Shown: positions 42,787-52,706, counted from the stretch's first letter. The stretch: 64,000 nucleotides of DNA from Methylobacterium aquaticum (GCF_016804325.1 NZ_CP043627.1:3981001-4045000); one strand, 5' to 3'. Made by a program: numbers and translations. Notes: generated by a model not told the origin, from the sequence alone.

Positions 42787-43563
42787 ATGGACCGGAAGGC
42801 GGTGCGTGCCGTTCCGTCGGACGGCGAGGCGGCGCAGGCCGGGATGGACGAGGCGGCGGTCCACGCGGTGCTGGCGCGGGCGCTGCTCGATGGGCGGGTT
42901 CCTGCCGGGACGAAGCTCGGCGAGCACTTCCTGGCCGAGATCTTCGGGGTGAGCCGCGAGCGCGTGCGCAAGGTGCTGCACCGGCTCGGGCACGAGCGGC
43001 TGATCACCGTCGAGAAGAACCGCGGCGCCTTCGCCATCGCCCCCGACCTGGAGGAGGCGCGCAGTGTCTACGAGGCGCGGCGCATCCTGGAGGGCGGCAT
43101 CGTCGGGCATCTCGCGACGGCGCTCGACGACGCCGGCGCGGCGCGGCTCGCCGCCCATATCGCCGCCGAGGAGGCCGCGATGGCGGCGGGCGACCGCTTC
43201 ACCTCGATCCGCCTGTCGGCGGAATTCCACTCCATCCTGGCCGATCTCACCGGCAACGCGCTGATCCGGCGCCAGCTGCAGGAACTGGTCGCCCGCACGA
43301 TGATGCTGGTGGCGTTCTTCGAGCCGGACAGCTCGGTGGCCTGCCAGTGCGCCGAGCACCGGGCGGTGTTCCGGGCGCTCAGCGGGCGCTCGCGGGCGGG
43401 GGCGGTGCGAGCGATGACGACCCACCTGTCCCTGGTCGAGACGCGGCTGCGCCCGCGAGTCTGCGAAACGGTTGCCCCTCCTCTCGAGGAGGTACTGGTC
43501 GATGCGCTCGCAGCTTGGCGGACCAGGACAGAGCCGGAGGCGCCGGCCCACGGTGCGGCTTGA
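42787..43563 (+). CDS. GntR-family regulator with FCD domain
   Basis: ATG 42787 is preceded by GGAGAGGGA and gives 258 residues; the longer frame from 42649 crosses the operator and is rejected. The winged helix lies at about residues 20-85 (LARALLDGRVPAGTKLGEHF, then VSRERVRKVLHRLGHERLI). The FCD domain follows with LEEARSVYEARRILEGGIVG and CAEHRAVFRALSGRSRAGAV. It is divergent from the PotD-type gene and is the natural regulator of that transporter. Confidence 0.87.
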   Translation: MDRKAVRAVPSDGEAAQAGMDEAAVHAVLARALLDGRVPAGTKLGEHFLAEIFGVSRERVRKVLHRLGHERLITVEKNRGAFAIAPDLEEARSVYEARRILEGGIVGHLATALDDAGAARLAAHIAAEEAAMAAGDRFTSIRLSAEFHSILADLTGNALIRRQLQELVARTMMLVAFFEPDSSVACQCAEHRAVFRALSGRSRAGAVRAMTTHLSLVETRLRPRVCETVAPPLEEVLVDALAAWRTRTEPEAPAHGAA

Positions 43564-44251
43564 CCGCGTCACGCGTCTCGGTCGGTTGGACCGGTGCACC
43601 CGCCTCCGTTGGCGATCGGGACAAGAGTTCCAGTCACTCGGAGTCGCGTCGGTCGAGCGGCCACGGCCTTTTCGCAGACGCGCATGGTGGTGCGCTTCGG
43701 CCCTGTCGGGAGACACGGTGCCGGTCGGCGCGAGCAGGCAGCGTTCGCGAGGCGCCGCTGGCAGACCTGCGCGAGCGAGTGTCACCCCTCCTCGCCGAAC
43801 GATCCCAGCCTGGCATCGAAGGGGCCGGAGGGCGCGTCGGCCGCGCCATCCGGGCCGAGCATTCCGGCCCTTTCGAGCGCCTCGAGGTCGGGCAGATCGC
43901 GCAGCGAGGCCAGACCGAACCGGGCCAGGAACGTCAGGATGGTGACATGATTCAGCGGCGCGCCGGGTTCCGGCCGGCGGTGGTCCAGCGCAGGGTCACG
44001 AACGGCTACCGGGCGATATGGGCCGCCCAGGGCGAGGCGGACATGCCCACCGTCGTCGCCACCGCCGCCCTCGGGACCAAGGCGCCCCCTTCGCCACCTT
44101 GCTCGCGACCCTCACAGCCTGATCGAAACGCCGTCTGCAACTCCGGGGGGAGTGGAAAACGCGCGTGCCGAAAAATACCGCTTGGGTCATTACCACCGCC
44201 TGGCTCGGGCATCGATCCACCGCTCGCCCGCCCGCGAACAGGCCCGGATGA
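43564..44251. other. 688-base gap between GntR and a winged-helix gene
   Basis: Apart from the scpB-like remnant at 43782-43990 the gap has no recognised gene, repeat or structured RNA. Open frames on both strands have no family resemblance. The right edge (44150-44350) is less GC-rich than the surroundings and probably carries the promoter of the next gene. Confidence 0.45.
43782..43990 (-). pseudogene. Possible scpB 3' remnant
   Basis: A minus-strand frame without an ATG reads RRPEPGAPLNHVTI, then LTFLARFGLASLRDLPDLEA and ends at TGA 43784-43782. ScpB proteins, the condensin partner of ScpA, have a C-terminal winged helix with FLxxFGLxSLRDLPDLEAL. The N-terminal three quarters are missing, so it would be a fragment. 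The intact scpAB pair must lie elsewhere if this reading is right. Confidence 0.42.
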
Positions 44252-45193
44252 ATGGGACATGCAGTGAATCCGCAGGAAATCGTCGCCCGCCACACCGTGG
44301 AAGAGATATTGTCCCATCCGCGATTTCAAGACTGTCGCGCGCTGTATATCGACCATTGCCTCGATGTGTATAAACCGGAGGGGTTCCCCGGAAAAACCGG
44401 CGCCGATGCCGGCCGCGTCACCACATTGGCGATCATCGTCTGCCTGCATGCGCGTTACGTCGAGGACGATCGCGAAACCTGGCCGACCCTGAAGCGGCTC
44501 AAGGAGACCGTGGCCGATTTCGGGTTCGCGAGCCCGCGTTTCATCGACGACTTCGTCTCGCGCCTGGTCCAGACCCAGTTCCTGGAGCTGCGCCACCACC
44601 CCGCGGATAGCCGCGTCCGCCTGCTCGTCCCGACCGAGGCGCTGCTGCGGTGGGACCGGGAATGGATGGCGGCGCATTTCGAGCCGCTGTCGATCCTGTT
44701 TCCGGAGCCCGGCTACGCGCTCGCCCTCGCGCGCAGCCCGGCCTTCCAGAAGGCGCATGGCAGCGCATCCGTCCCGGTGCTCGAGGGTGCCGTGAAGGTG
44801 GCGTGGCGCAACCTCGCCGTCGTCTTCTTCCTGGCCGCGACCAGCGCCCTCTCGATCCTGTTCACCCTGTGCCGCCTCGGCGGGGAAACCACCGACAGCG
44901 CCCTGCGGGAGGCCGATCTCGCAGCGCTCGCCCCCCGCTTCGGGGTCTCCCGCTCGCATATCCGTAACATGCTGCTCGCCGCCGAACAGCACGGCTTCCT
45001 CGCGCGCCACGGCGACAAGGGGCAGTTCATCGTCCTGACACCGCTCTGGATCGAGGCCTTCGACCGCTTCATCGCCGATTCCCTGTCCTATAGCGACATC
45101 ACGTATCGCCTCGGGCAAGAGCTTCTGGATCGGGAAGTCCTGGATCGGGAAGTCCTGAATCGGGAGGCCTCGACGAACCAGGAACAGTCCTGA
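44252..45193 (+). CDS. Protein with two winged-helix segments, function unknown
   Basis: The 313-residue protein has a MarR-like segment at about residues 85-135 ([20 protein letters not shown], then [17 protein letters not shown]). A second helix-turn-helix-like segment lies at about 228-265 ([24 protein letters not shown]). A hydrophobic stretch lies between them ([20 protein letters not shown]). The C-terminus is a tandem repeat [15 protein letters not shown] encoded by 15-base units at 45125-45169. It is probably a DNA-binding regulator; I know no named family. The start region is lower in GC than its neighbours. Confidence 0.55.
   Translation: MGHAVNPQEIVARHTVEEILSHPRFQDCRALYIDHCLDVYKPEGFPGKTGADAGRVTTLAIIVCLHARYVEDDRETWPTLKRLKETVADFGFASPRFIDDFVSRLVQTQFLELRHHPADSRVRLLVPTEALLRWDREWMAAHFEPLSILFPEPGYALALARSPAFQKAHGSASVPVLEGAVKVAWRNLAVVFFLAATSALSILFTLCRLGGETTDSALREADLAALAPRFGVSRSHIRNMLLAAEQHGFLARHGDKGQFIVLTPLWIEAFDRFIADSLSYSDITYRLGQELLDREVLDREVLNREASTNQEQS
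45125..45169 (+). repeat. 15-base tandem repeat, three units
   Basis: CTGGATCGGGAAGTC occurs twice in perfect copy (45125-45139, 45140-45154) and once as CTGAATCGGGAGGCC (45155-45169). It lies in frame and encodes the C-terminal LDREV repeats. Copy number may vary between strains by slippage. Confidence 0.9.
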
Positions 45194-45354
45194 CTCCATT
45201 CCCTTGGAGAAAAGTACACGTCGCGCCTCCGGAATTCCGCGGGCGGCCGGTGCGAACGGGGAGGATCTTGCCCGAATCTCGGGGTGGCCCGACCCTGGCG
45301 CCGGGCTTGCGCCCCGTTTACGGTCGCGCCGGTTCGACCGACCGGAGATCGACG

Positions 45355-46219
45355 ATGACGGCCCCCCCTCCCCTCGCACCCCCGTCCTCCGGCTGACCGA
45401 CGTCGCCGCCCTGCGGGCGCAGGTGCGGGACTGGCGGGCGGCCGGCGAGGGCGTCGCCCTGGTGCCGACCATGGGCGCGCTGCACGAGGGGCACCTGTCC
45501 CTGGTGCGGCAGGCGCAGGCGGGAAGCCGGCGGGTCGTGGTCAGCATCTTCGTCAACCCGACGCAGTTCGGCCCCAACGAGGACTTTTCCCGCTATCCGC
45601 GCGTCCTGGAGGCCGATCTCGCCCTGCTCGCCGAGATCGGCGCCGATGCCGCCTTCCTGCCCGATGTCGGCACCATGTATCCGCCGGGCTTCTCCACCAC
45701 CGTGACGGTGGCGGGGCTGACGGAGGTCCTGTGCGGGCCCTTGCGCCCCGGGCATTTCGCGGGTGTCGCCACGGTGGTGACGAAGCTGCTGCTGCAGTGC
45801 CTGCCCGACCGGGCGATCTTCGGCGAGAAGGATTTTCAGCAGCTCCAGGTGATCCGCCGCGCCACCCGCGACCTCGACATCCCGGTGGCGATCGAGGGCG
45901 CGCCGACCCTGCGGGAGGCCGACGGCCTCGCCCTGTCGTCGCGCAACCGCTACCTCTCGGACGAGGAGCGGCGGGCCGCGCCCGCGATGCACGCCGTGCT
46001 GCAGCGGGTGGCCGAGTCCGTCCGCGGGGTGCCCCGACGGAGCCCGCCCTGGCGGAGGGCCGGGCGGCGCTGGAGGCGGCGGGCTTCGCGCCGGTGCAGT
46101 ACCTGTCGGTGAACGACGCCGAGACCCTGGCGCCGCTGGAGCGGGTCGAGGGCCCGGCCCGGGTGCTGGCGGCGGCCTTCCTCGGCCGCACGCGCCTCAT
46201 CGACAACGTCGCGGTCTGA
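45355..46219 (+). pseudogene. panC: Pantothenate synthetase PanC, two homopolymer frameshifts
   Basis: PanC joins pantoate and beta-alanine with ATP. The main frame has [36 protein letters not shown] and [15 protein letters not shown]. The natural ATG 45355 (GGAG eight bases before) reads MTAPPPLAP and needs one more C in the run 45379-45383 to join it. At 46032-46035 (four C) the frame breaks again, with the end [18 protein letters not shown] and LGRTRLIDNVAV in another frame. With one base added at each run the product is a normal 288 residues. Both losses are in C runs, so sequencing error is favoured over loss of this biosynthetic gene. Confidence 0.85.
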
Positions 46220-46275
46220 GCGACGGCGTCGTTGGTCTCCACAGATCTCGGGTCTCTGCAGATCCTGAACCCACC

Positions 46276-46311
46276 GTCATTCCGGGGCCGCGAAGCGGAG
46301 CCCGGAATGAC
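46276..46311. repeat. Short palindromic repeat, family B copy 3
   Basis: GTCATTCCGGGGCC and GAGCCCGGAATGAC face each other around CGCGAAGCG. Compared with copy 1 the stem has ATTCC/GGAAT in place of ATCCC/GGGAT, a paired change. It lies in the 400-base gap 46220-46619 together with the next element. Confidence 0.8.
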
Positions 46312-46351
46312 GAGGAGGGTGTCAGGACTGTCGATCGGACCGAACAGGCTC

Positions 46352-46575
46352 TCAGAGCCTGCTTGATCGACAAAAGCACTTACTCCCACACACGACCTCA
46401 TCCTGAGGTGTCAGTCGATTGCAAATCGACTGACCTCGAAGGAGGGCTCCAGGGATCGCGAAGACGTCTGGAGCCCTCCTTCGAGGCTCCTTTCAGTCGC
46501 ACCTCAGGACGAGGTCGCGAGAGGGAGGGAAGAGGTCGTTGCCGCTGAATTTTCGCAAGTCAAACAGGCTCTCAG
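46352..46575. repeat. Composite element: family A copy 4 within longer outer arms
   Basis: The family A core (46395-46515) has arms ACCTCATCCTGAGGTG and CACCTCAGGACGAGGT and a small hairpin AGTCGAT/ATCGACT (46413-46431). It is nested inside TCAGAGCCTGCTTGA (46352-46366) and TCAAACAGGCTCTCAG (46560-46575), the same outer arms as at 11011-11251. No other content is recognised between panC and dapD. Confidence 0.85.
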
Positions 46576-46619
46576 GCAAGAAACGCGACGCCGAAGTGCT
46601 TCAGTCCCGCGGCGGGACG

Positions 46620-47465
<846 letters not shown>

Positions 47466-47526
47466 GGGAGGCGTCCAGGCGGGAGTGCGTGTCGGCGCCC
47501 CCTCTAGCAAAGCCCCTGCCCTGCTG

Positions 47527-47979
47527 TCACGTCGGGTCGGCGGCCCGGCTGTCGGCGAAGGCGCGGGTCAGCGCGGCGAGCTCGTCGGCCAGCGCGTCGT
47601 GGATCACCGCGGCGGCGTCGGGAAACACCTCGAGCATCCGGCGCATCACCGCCTGGGTGACGACCATGACCTCGACCGGGCCGGCGCCGGCCCGCGCCGT
47701 CGTCGGCCGCTCCAGGGTGAAGAACAGGGCGGCCTGGCCGATCAGCGCGGCGGGCCCGGCCTCGACCGGGGCGCCGCGGGGGCCGCGGGGCTCCAGCACC
47801 ACCGTGCCGCGGGTCACCACGAAGCCGCCCTCGGCGGTCTCGCCGCGGGTGAACAGCACGGCGCCCGGTTCCAGCCGCCGGCGCTCGGCCGCGAACGAGA
47901 TTAGCCGCAGGGCATCCCGGTGCATCAGGCCGAACAGGGGCGCCGCCTCCAGGATCGCGATGTCGTCGTCGAGCGCCAA
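47527..47979 (-). CDS. Cyclic-nucleotide-binding-domain protein without DNA-binding domain
   Basis: A TTG at 47979 with GGGGAGAG about ten bases before it gives 150 residues beginning [19 protein letters not shown]. An upstream TTG at 48066 would use a 15-base tandem repeat and is less likely. A cAMP-receptor-type beta barrel is seen ([20 protein letters not shown], then [12 protein letters not shown], and [10 protein letters not shown] near the phosphate-binding position). No helix-turn-helix follows, so it is not a Crp regulator; it may sense a nucleotide for a partner protein. It is 137 bases before the diguanylate cyclase stop. Confidence 0.6.
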   Translation of the reverse strand: MALDDDIAILEAAPLFGLMHRDALRLISFAAERRRLEPGAVLFTRGETAEGGFVVTRGTVVLEPRGPRGAPVEAGPAALIGQAALFFTLERPTTARAGAGPVEVMVVTQAVMRRMLEVFPDAAAVIHDALADELAALTRAFADSRAADPT

Positions 47980-48039
47980 CGGCCCCGCTCTCCCCGTAAT
48001 GCGCCCCGCGCGGTCTCCTCGCGCGTCCGGCCGGTCCGT

Positions 48040-48069
48040 CCAACCAGACAAGCTCCAACCAGACAAGCT
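48040..48069. repeat. 15-base tandem direct repeat
   Basis: CCAACCAGACAAGCT occurs at 48040-48054 and again at 48055-48069. The unit CAGACTTG beside it recalls the edge of family C. It lies between the cyclic-nucleotide-binding gene and the diguanylate cyclase gene. Confidence 0.75.
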
Positions 48070-48115
48070 CTACGCAGACTTGGGTCGGCGCGCCACCGCC
48101 AGTCCGCCCGGAGCC

Positions 48116-49639
48116 TCACGCGACCCGCGTGCCCGCCTCGCCGCCGGGCCGCACCACCACGCGGTTGCGCCCCTGGCGCTTGGCCTCGTAGAGCGCGGCG
48201 TCGGCGGCCGAAAAGCACTGCCCTTCGGTCTCGGCCGGCAGCGCCTCGGCGACGCCGAGGCTCACGGTGACGACGCCGCCCTCGTTGCCGACATGCGGGA
48301 TCCGCAGGCGGGCCAGGGCCTGGCGGATGCGTTCGGCCCGGGCCGCGGCCGCGGCGCCGGACGCCCCCGGCAGCAGCACGGCGAATTCCTCGCCGCCGAT
48401 CCGGCAGGCGGTCTCGTCCGGCTCGCGGACCTGGCGCCGCAGCACCCGGGCGACGGCGCGCAGCACCTCGTCCCCGGCGAGGTGGCCGTAGGTGTCGTTG
48501 TAGCGCTTGAACCGGTCGGCATCGAGGAGGATCAGGGCGAGGGGCGCGCCGTTCCGTGCCACATCCTCGCGCGCCCGCGCGAAGGCCTGGTCGAAATGGC
48601 GCCGGTTCGGCAGGCCGGTGAGCCCGTCGGTATGGGCGAGGCGGGCGAGGTCGCGATTGGCCGCGAGCGCCCGTTCCTCGGCGCGGGCCCGCCGTTCGAG
48701 CTCGCGCTGGAGCACGAGGGTCAGCCCGATCATGCCGCTGCACAGGAACGCCACCACGGCGACGATCGCGATCGCCCGCGGCTGCCACAGGCCCGCGATG
48801 GCCTGCGTCGGAACCATCACGGTGGCGACGAGGGGCCGCTTGCCGATCCGGCTGTAGCTGAACAGGACCTCGACCGAATCGATGCGGGCGACATCGACGA
48901 ACTGGCCCGCGCGCCGCTCGAAGAAGCGGTGGAAATACGGGGCCTCGGTCACGGACCAGCCAATCGCGGCCTCCGGTCTCGGCGTGCGCGCGAGAAGCTC
49001 GCCGCTGTCGCGGAAAAAGGCGATGCGGGTGCCGTCGCCGATGCTGAGGCGGTCGAACAGCGCGTTGAAGTAGCCGACATCGATCGTTCCGACGACCACG
49101 CCGGCAAACGTCCCGTCCGCATAGGCGAGGCGGCGGCTGAGCGGGATCGTCCAGCGGCCGTCCGTCTCCTTCCGGATCGGCTTGCCGATGTAGAGTCCGA
49201 CATCCCCCCGCTCCTTGTGGACCCGGAAGAAATCCGCATCGGGATAGCTCAGCCGGCGCGGCACCACGGCGGTCGAATCGGCGAAGGCCCGTCCCTGCGC
49301 GTCGAGGGCCAGGATGGCGCCGAGGCCGTTCGCGGTGGCGGCCCGGTCGAACAGCACGGCCTGGCGCAGGCCCGGCGCGATGCCCTCGGCCTCCGGGTTG
49401 TGCAGCCCCTCGACCACGGCCTGGAGCGACAGGTCGTAGAGTTCGATGTTGCGGTCGACCATGTGCTCGACCGATTCCAACAGGTTCTGCGACACCCGGC
49501 CGACCTGGTCCCAGGCGCTCGCGCGCATCTGCATGACGGTCAGGCCGGAGGCGGCGCCGATCGCCAGGGTGGCAACCACGATCGAACCGGCCAGCGTGCG
49601 CGACGCGGTGGAGGGTCGTGAGCGGGGTCCGGACGGCAT
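48116..49639 (-). CDS. Membrane-bound diguanylate cyclase with extracellular sensor
   Basis: The 507-residue protein has one membrane helix near residues 15-38, a periplasmic dCache-like sensor (about 40-285, with ILALDAQGRAFADSTAVVPR and WTIPLSRRLAYADGTFAGVV) and a second helix near 290-310. A GGDEF domain follows (DGLTGLPNRRHFDQAFARAR, active-site CRIGGEEFAVLLPG, LDADRFKRYNDTYGH). The GGEEF signature is intact, so it should make cyclic di-GMP in response to an external signal. No EAL domain is present. Confidence 0.9.
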   Translation of the reverse strand: MPSGPRSRPSTASRTLAGSIVVATLAIGAASGLTVMQMRASAWDQVGRVSQNLLESVEHMVDRNIELYDLSLQAVVEGLHNPEAEGIAPGLRQAVLFDRAATANGLGAILALDAQGRAFADSTAVVPRRLSYPDADFFRVHKERGDVGLYIGKPIRKETDGRWTIPLSRRLAYADGTFAGVVVGTIDVGYFNALFDRLSIGDGTRIAFFRDSGELLARTPRPEAAIGWSVTEAPYFHRFFERRAGQFVDVARIDSVEVLFSYSRIGKRPLVATVMVPTQAIAGLWQPRAIAIVAVVAFLCSGMIGLTLVLQRELERRARAEERALAANRDLARLAHTDGLTGLPNRRHFDQAFARAREDVARNGAPLALILLDADRFKRYNDTYGHLAGDEVLRAVARVLRRQVREPDETACRIGGEEFAVLLPGASGAAAAARAERIRQALARLRIPHVGNEGGVVTVSLGVAEALPAETEGQCFSAADAALYEAKRQGRNRVVVRPGGEAGTRVA

Positions 49640-49861
49640 CGACGCTCCGTTGCGCGGTGCTGGGATGCTTCCCTCTCTAGATGCGGATTTCTAACATTGG
49701 GTTGCCCTGCGGCAGCGGACAAACGTCCTAGCTCCGATGGACGATGCGAGTGGGCGGGGCAGGCGGTTCGCGGCTATGATCCGGCCCGCTCGAGCCGCCG
49801 CAGGAGGAACCATGATGCGCGCCGACACGATCCCACCGACGCGTCCCGGGAGTGCGCCGCG

Positions 49862-50953
49862 ATGCTGAGCCTCTCCTTGCGCGAGGAGATCGCCCGCCGC
49901 TACGGCACCCCGGCGGTGGTGATCGACCTCGACCGGGTGGCGCGCAACATCGCCCGGCTCCAGGCCGCCTGCGACGCGGCCGGCCTCGCCAACCGCCCGC
50001 ACATCAAGACCCACAAGAACCCGGTGCTGGCCCGGATGCAGATCGAGGCCGGCGCAAGCGGCGTCACCTGCCAGAAGATCGGCGAGGCCGAGGTGATGGC
50101 CCGGGCCGGGATCGACGACATCCTGGTGAGCTACAACCTGATCGGCCCGCACGCGGTCGGGCGTCTCGGCCGGCTCCTGCGCGAGAGCCCCGCCCGGATC
50201 ACCGTCGCGGCCGACAATCCCGTCACCGTGGCGGGCCTGCCGGAGGCCGCGCAGGCCGGCGGGCGCACCCTCGACGTGGTGGTGGAATGCGACACCGGCC
50301 GCAAGCGCGCCGGCGTCGAGACGCCGGGCGAGGCGGTGGCGCTCGCCCGCGACATCGCGAGCCGGCCCGGCCTCGCCTTCGCGGGCCTGCTCCTCTACCC
50401 CCCGGCCGGCGACGCCGCCGGCGCGCAGCGTTTCCTCGACGCGGCGAAGGCGGGGCTCGCCGAGCACGGACTCACCGCCCGCATCGTCTCGACCGGCGGC
50501 ACGCCGAACCTGCCGGAACTCGGCGGGGTCCGTGGCGCCACCGAGCACCGGGCCGGCACCGTGATCTTCAACGACCGCATGATGATGGCCGCGGGCGTCG
50601 CGACCCTCGACGAGTGCGCGCTCGCCGTGCTCTCCCGGGTGGTGAGCCGGGCGGGCCCGGAGCGCGGCATCCTGGATGCCGGCGCCAAGACGCTGACCAG
50701 CGACAGCGGCGGCGGCCTCGACGGGTACGGGCTCATGCCCGACCATCCGGGCGCCCGCATCAGTGCCTTCGCCGAGGAGCACGGCTTCCTCGACCTCGCG
50801 GCCTGTGCCGCGCGGCCCCCGGTCGGCACCCTGGTCGAGGTGGTGCCCAACCACGTCTGCGTCGTCGTCAACATGGTCGACGAGCTGGTGGCGGTGCGGG
50901 ACGGGGTGATCGTCGGGACGCTCGCCGTGGAGGCGCGGGGGATGATCGCGTGA
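49862..50953 (+). CDS. D-threonine aldolase / D-serine dehydratase-like PLP enzyme
   Basis: The 363-residue fold-type III protein has the PLP lysine in RPHIKTHKNPVLARMQ (K49) and the C-terminal metal-binding H331-x-C333 in VPNHVCVVVNMVDEL, which defines the group using PLP plus a divalent metal. It would cleave a D-beta-hydroxy amino acid (D-threonine or D-serine type) in the cytoplasm. The preceding gene is the diguanylate cyclase on the other strand. A neighbouring D-amino acid dehydrogenase lies far away at 1841, so no operon link is seen. Confidence 0.85.
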   Translation: MLSLSLREEIARRYGTPAVVIDLDRVARNIARLQAACDAAGLANRPHIKTHKNPVLARMQIEAGASGVTCQKIGEAEVMARAGIDDILVSYNLIGPHAVGRLGRLLRESPARITVAADNPVTVAGLPEAAQAGGRTLDVVVECDTGRKRAGVETPGEAVALARDIASRPGLAFAGLLLYPPAGDAAGAQRFLDAAKAGLAEHGLTARIVSTGGTPNLPELGGVRGATEHRAGTVIFNDRMMMAAGVATLDECALAVLSRVVSRAGPERGILDAGAKTLTSDSGGGLDGYGLMPDHPGARISAFAEEHGFLDLAACAARPPVGTLVEVVPNHVCVVVNMVDELVAVRDGVIVGTLAVEARGMIA

Positions 50954-50991
50954 CGAACGGAGAATCCGTTTGGGCATCATTCCCATCCACG

Positions 50992-51121
50992 ACCTCATCC
51001 TGAGGTGTCAGTCCATCTGCGATGGACTGACCTCGAAGGAGGGCTCCAGGAATCGCGAGACTTCTGGAGCCCTCCTTCGAGGCTCCGCGATCTTCGATCG
51101 CTCCACACCTCAGGATGAGGT
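50992..51121. repeat. Nested palindromic element, family A copy 5
   Basis: Arms ACCTCATCCTGAGGTG (50992-51007) and CACCTCAGGATGAGGT (51106-51121) enclose the inner pair CCTCGAAGGAGGGCTCC and GGAGCCCTCCTTCGAGG. The small hairpin reads AGTCCAT/ATGGACT (51010-51028). A GCGATC/GATCGC hairpin is on the right. It lies between convergent genes. Confidence 0.9.
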
Positions 51122-51164
51122 TGCGGGTCGGATGATCCGGGGACCGGCTCGGCCATCCTCCTGC

Positions 51165-51851
51165 CTACGGCAGCAGCTTGTACCCCCCGCCCTCCGTCAC
51201 CAGGATCGAGGCCGTCGCCGGGTTCGGCTCAATCTTCTGGCGCAGGCGGTAGATGTGGGTTTCCAGCGTGTGGGTGGTGACCTGCGCGTTGTAGCCCCAC
51301 ACCTCGGCGAGCAGCGTGTCGCGCCCCACCACCTGCCGGCCGGCCCGGTAGAGGAAGCGCAGGATCGCCGTCTCCTTCTCCGTGAGCTTCAGCTTCGAGC
51401 CGCGGTCGCCGACGAGGAGCTTGGCGCCGGGCCGGAAGGTGTAGGGACCGATCTGGAACACCGCATCCTCGCTCGCCTCGTACTGGCGCAGCTGGGCGCG
51501 GATGCGGGCGAGCAGCACCGCGAACTTGAACGGCTTCGTCACGTAGTCGTTGGCGCCGGCATCCAGCCCCTGCACCGTGTCGGAATCCGAGGCCTGGCCG
51601 GTGAGCATGATCACGGGCCCGCGAAAGCCGCCCTGGCGCATCTGGCGCACCGCCTCGCGCCCGTCGAGGTCGGGCAGGCCGACATCCATCACCACGAGGT
51701 CGACCCGCTCGGCCGCGACCCGATCCATCGCCCCGCGCGCGGTCTCGGCGGTCACCACCTCGAAGGCGTCCGACAGGGCGAGCTGCTCGGTCAGGGTGTC
51801 GCGCAGGGTCGGATCGTCGTCGACGACGAGCAGGCGGTGGGCGTTCGACAT
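51165..51851 (-). CDS. OmpR-family response regulator
   Basis: The 228-residue protein has a receiver domain (LLVVDDDPTLRDTL, phospho-acceptor D56 in LVVMDVGLPDLDG, lysine in YVTKPFK) and a winged-helix domain (LTEKETAILRFLYRAGRQVV, then TLETHIYRLRQKIEPNP). No histidine kinase gene is adjacent, so it is an orphan. Similar orphan OmpR proteins in Hyphomicrobiales control envelope functions, and the neighbouring L,D-transpeptidase fits that, but the link is inference. Confidence 0.88.
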   Translation of the reverse strand: MSNAHRLLVVDDDPTLRDTLTEQLALSDAFEVVTAETARGAMDRVAAERVDLVVMDVGLPDLDGREAVRQMRQGGFRGPVIMLTGQASDSDTVQGLDAGANDYVTKPFKFAVLLARIRAQLRQYEASEDAVFQIGPYTFRPGAKLLVGDRGSKLKLTEKETAILRFLYRAGRQVVGRDTLLAEVWGYNAQVTTHTLETHIYRLRQKIEPNPATASILVTEGGGYKLLP

Positions 51852-52007
51852 CGAACCGGCACTCTCGAGGAAGGCGGCGAACCCGGGAGGCCCGCCGCCG
51901 GCCGGCACTCCCGGACGGAGCGCGCAGCCTGGCAACATGCGGGGCAGAGTAGCGGAGCGCCAAGCCGCGGCAAGGGCCGGGGCCCGGCCTGTCCACGGCC
52001 GTCGGCC

Positions 52008-52706
52008 TCAGGATCGGGGCGGCAGCGGGCCGTCCGGGCGCGGCGGAGCCGGGCGCAGATTGCTCGGCGCGGCGAGTTCGGGGCGGGCCACCGCCACCGG
52101 GCAGGCCTGGAGCCAGAGATAGGCCCGCAGCGCCAGCCAGGCATCCTCCAGCGCGCCGTGGCGGGCGCCGACCCGGGCAATGCCGATGCGCCGGCACACC
52201 GCATCGAGGGCCGCCCTCCCCTTCTCGCCCCGGCGGCGATAGGCCTCCATGGTGCAGTAGACCTTGGCGGCCACCGGCGGCAGCCCGGCGGCGGCGAGTT
52301 CGCGGTTGAGGAAGCCGAGATCGAAGGCGGCGTTGTGCGCCACGATCAGGTCGGCCCCGGCGAGGAGGTCCGCCACGGCGCCGGCATGGGTGCCGGCCGG
52401 GTCCTGGTGGCGCAGGAGCCAGTCGTCGTAGCCGTGCACCGCCTCGGCCATCGGATGGCTCGCCCGGCCGGGATCGAAGATCAGGTAGTGGCAGGTGATC
52501 TCAGGCGTGCCGGCGGCGAGCGAGGCGGTGGCGAGCGCCACGGCACCGAAGCTCACCACCCGGTCGGTCCGGTCGAGCCCCGTCGTCTCGACGTCGATCG
52601 CGACGAGGCGCGGCGGCAGCCAGCCGAGCCAGTCCGGGGCGGCATCGGCAACGGGGATCGGCTCGGGCATGGGCGGCAACGGCTCGGACGCGGGGGCTCG
52701 CGCCAT
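52008..52706 (-). CDS. DnaQ-like 3'-5' exonuclease
   Basis: From ATG 52706 the protein has 232 residues with the DEDDh motifs: D38 and E40 in VAIDVETTGLDR, HNAAFDLGFLNREL in the middle and HGALEDAWLALR at the end. These are the metal-binding acids and histidine of epsilon-type proofreading nucleases. It is short for DnaQ and has no polymerase-binding tail, so repair or RNA-turnover roles are possible. It is divergent from the L,D-transpeptidase gene. Confidence 0.85.
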   Translation of the reverse strand: MARAPASEPLPPMPEPIPVADAAPDWLGWLPPRLVAIDVETTGLDRTDRVVSFGAVALATASLAAGTPEITCHYLIFDPGRASHPMAEAVHGYDDWLLRHQDPAGTHAGAVADLLAGADLIVAHNAAFDLGFLNRELAAAGLPPVAAKVYCTMEAYRRRGEKGRAALDAVCRRIGIARVGARHGALEDAWLALRAYLWLQACPVAVARPELAAPSNLRPAPPRPDGPLPPRS

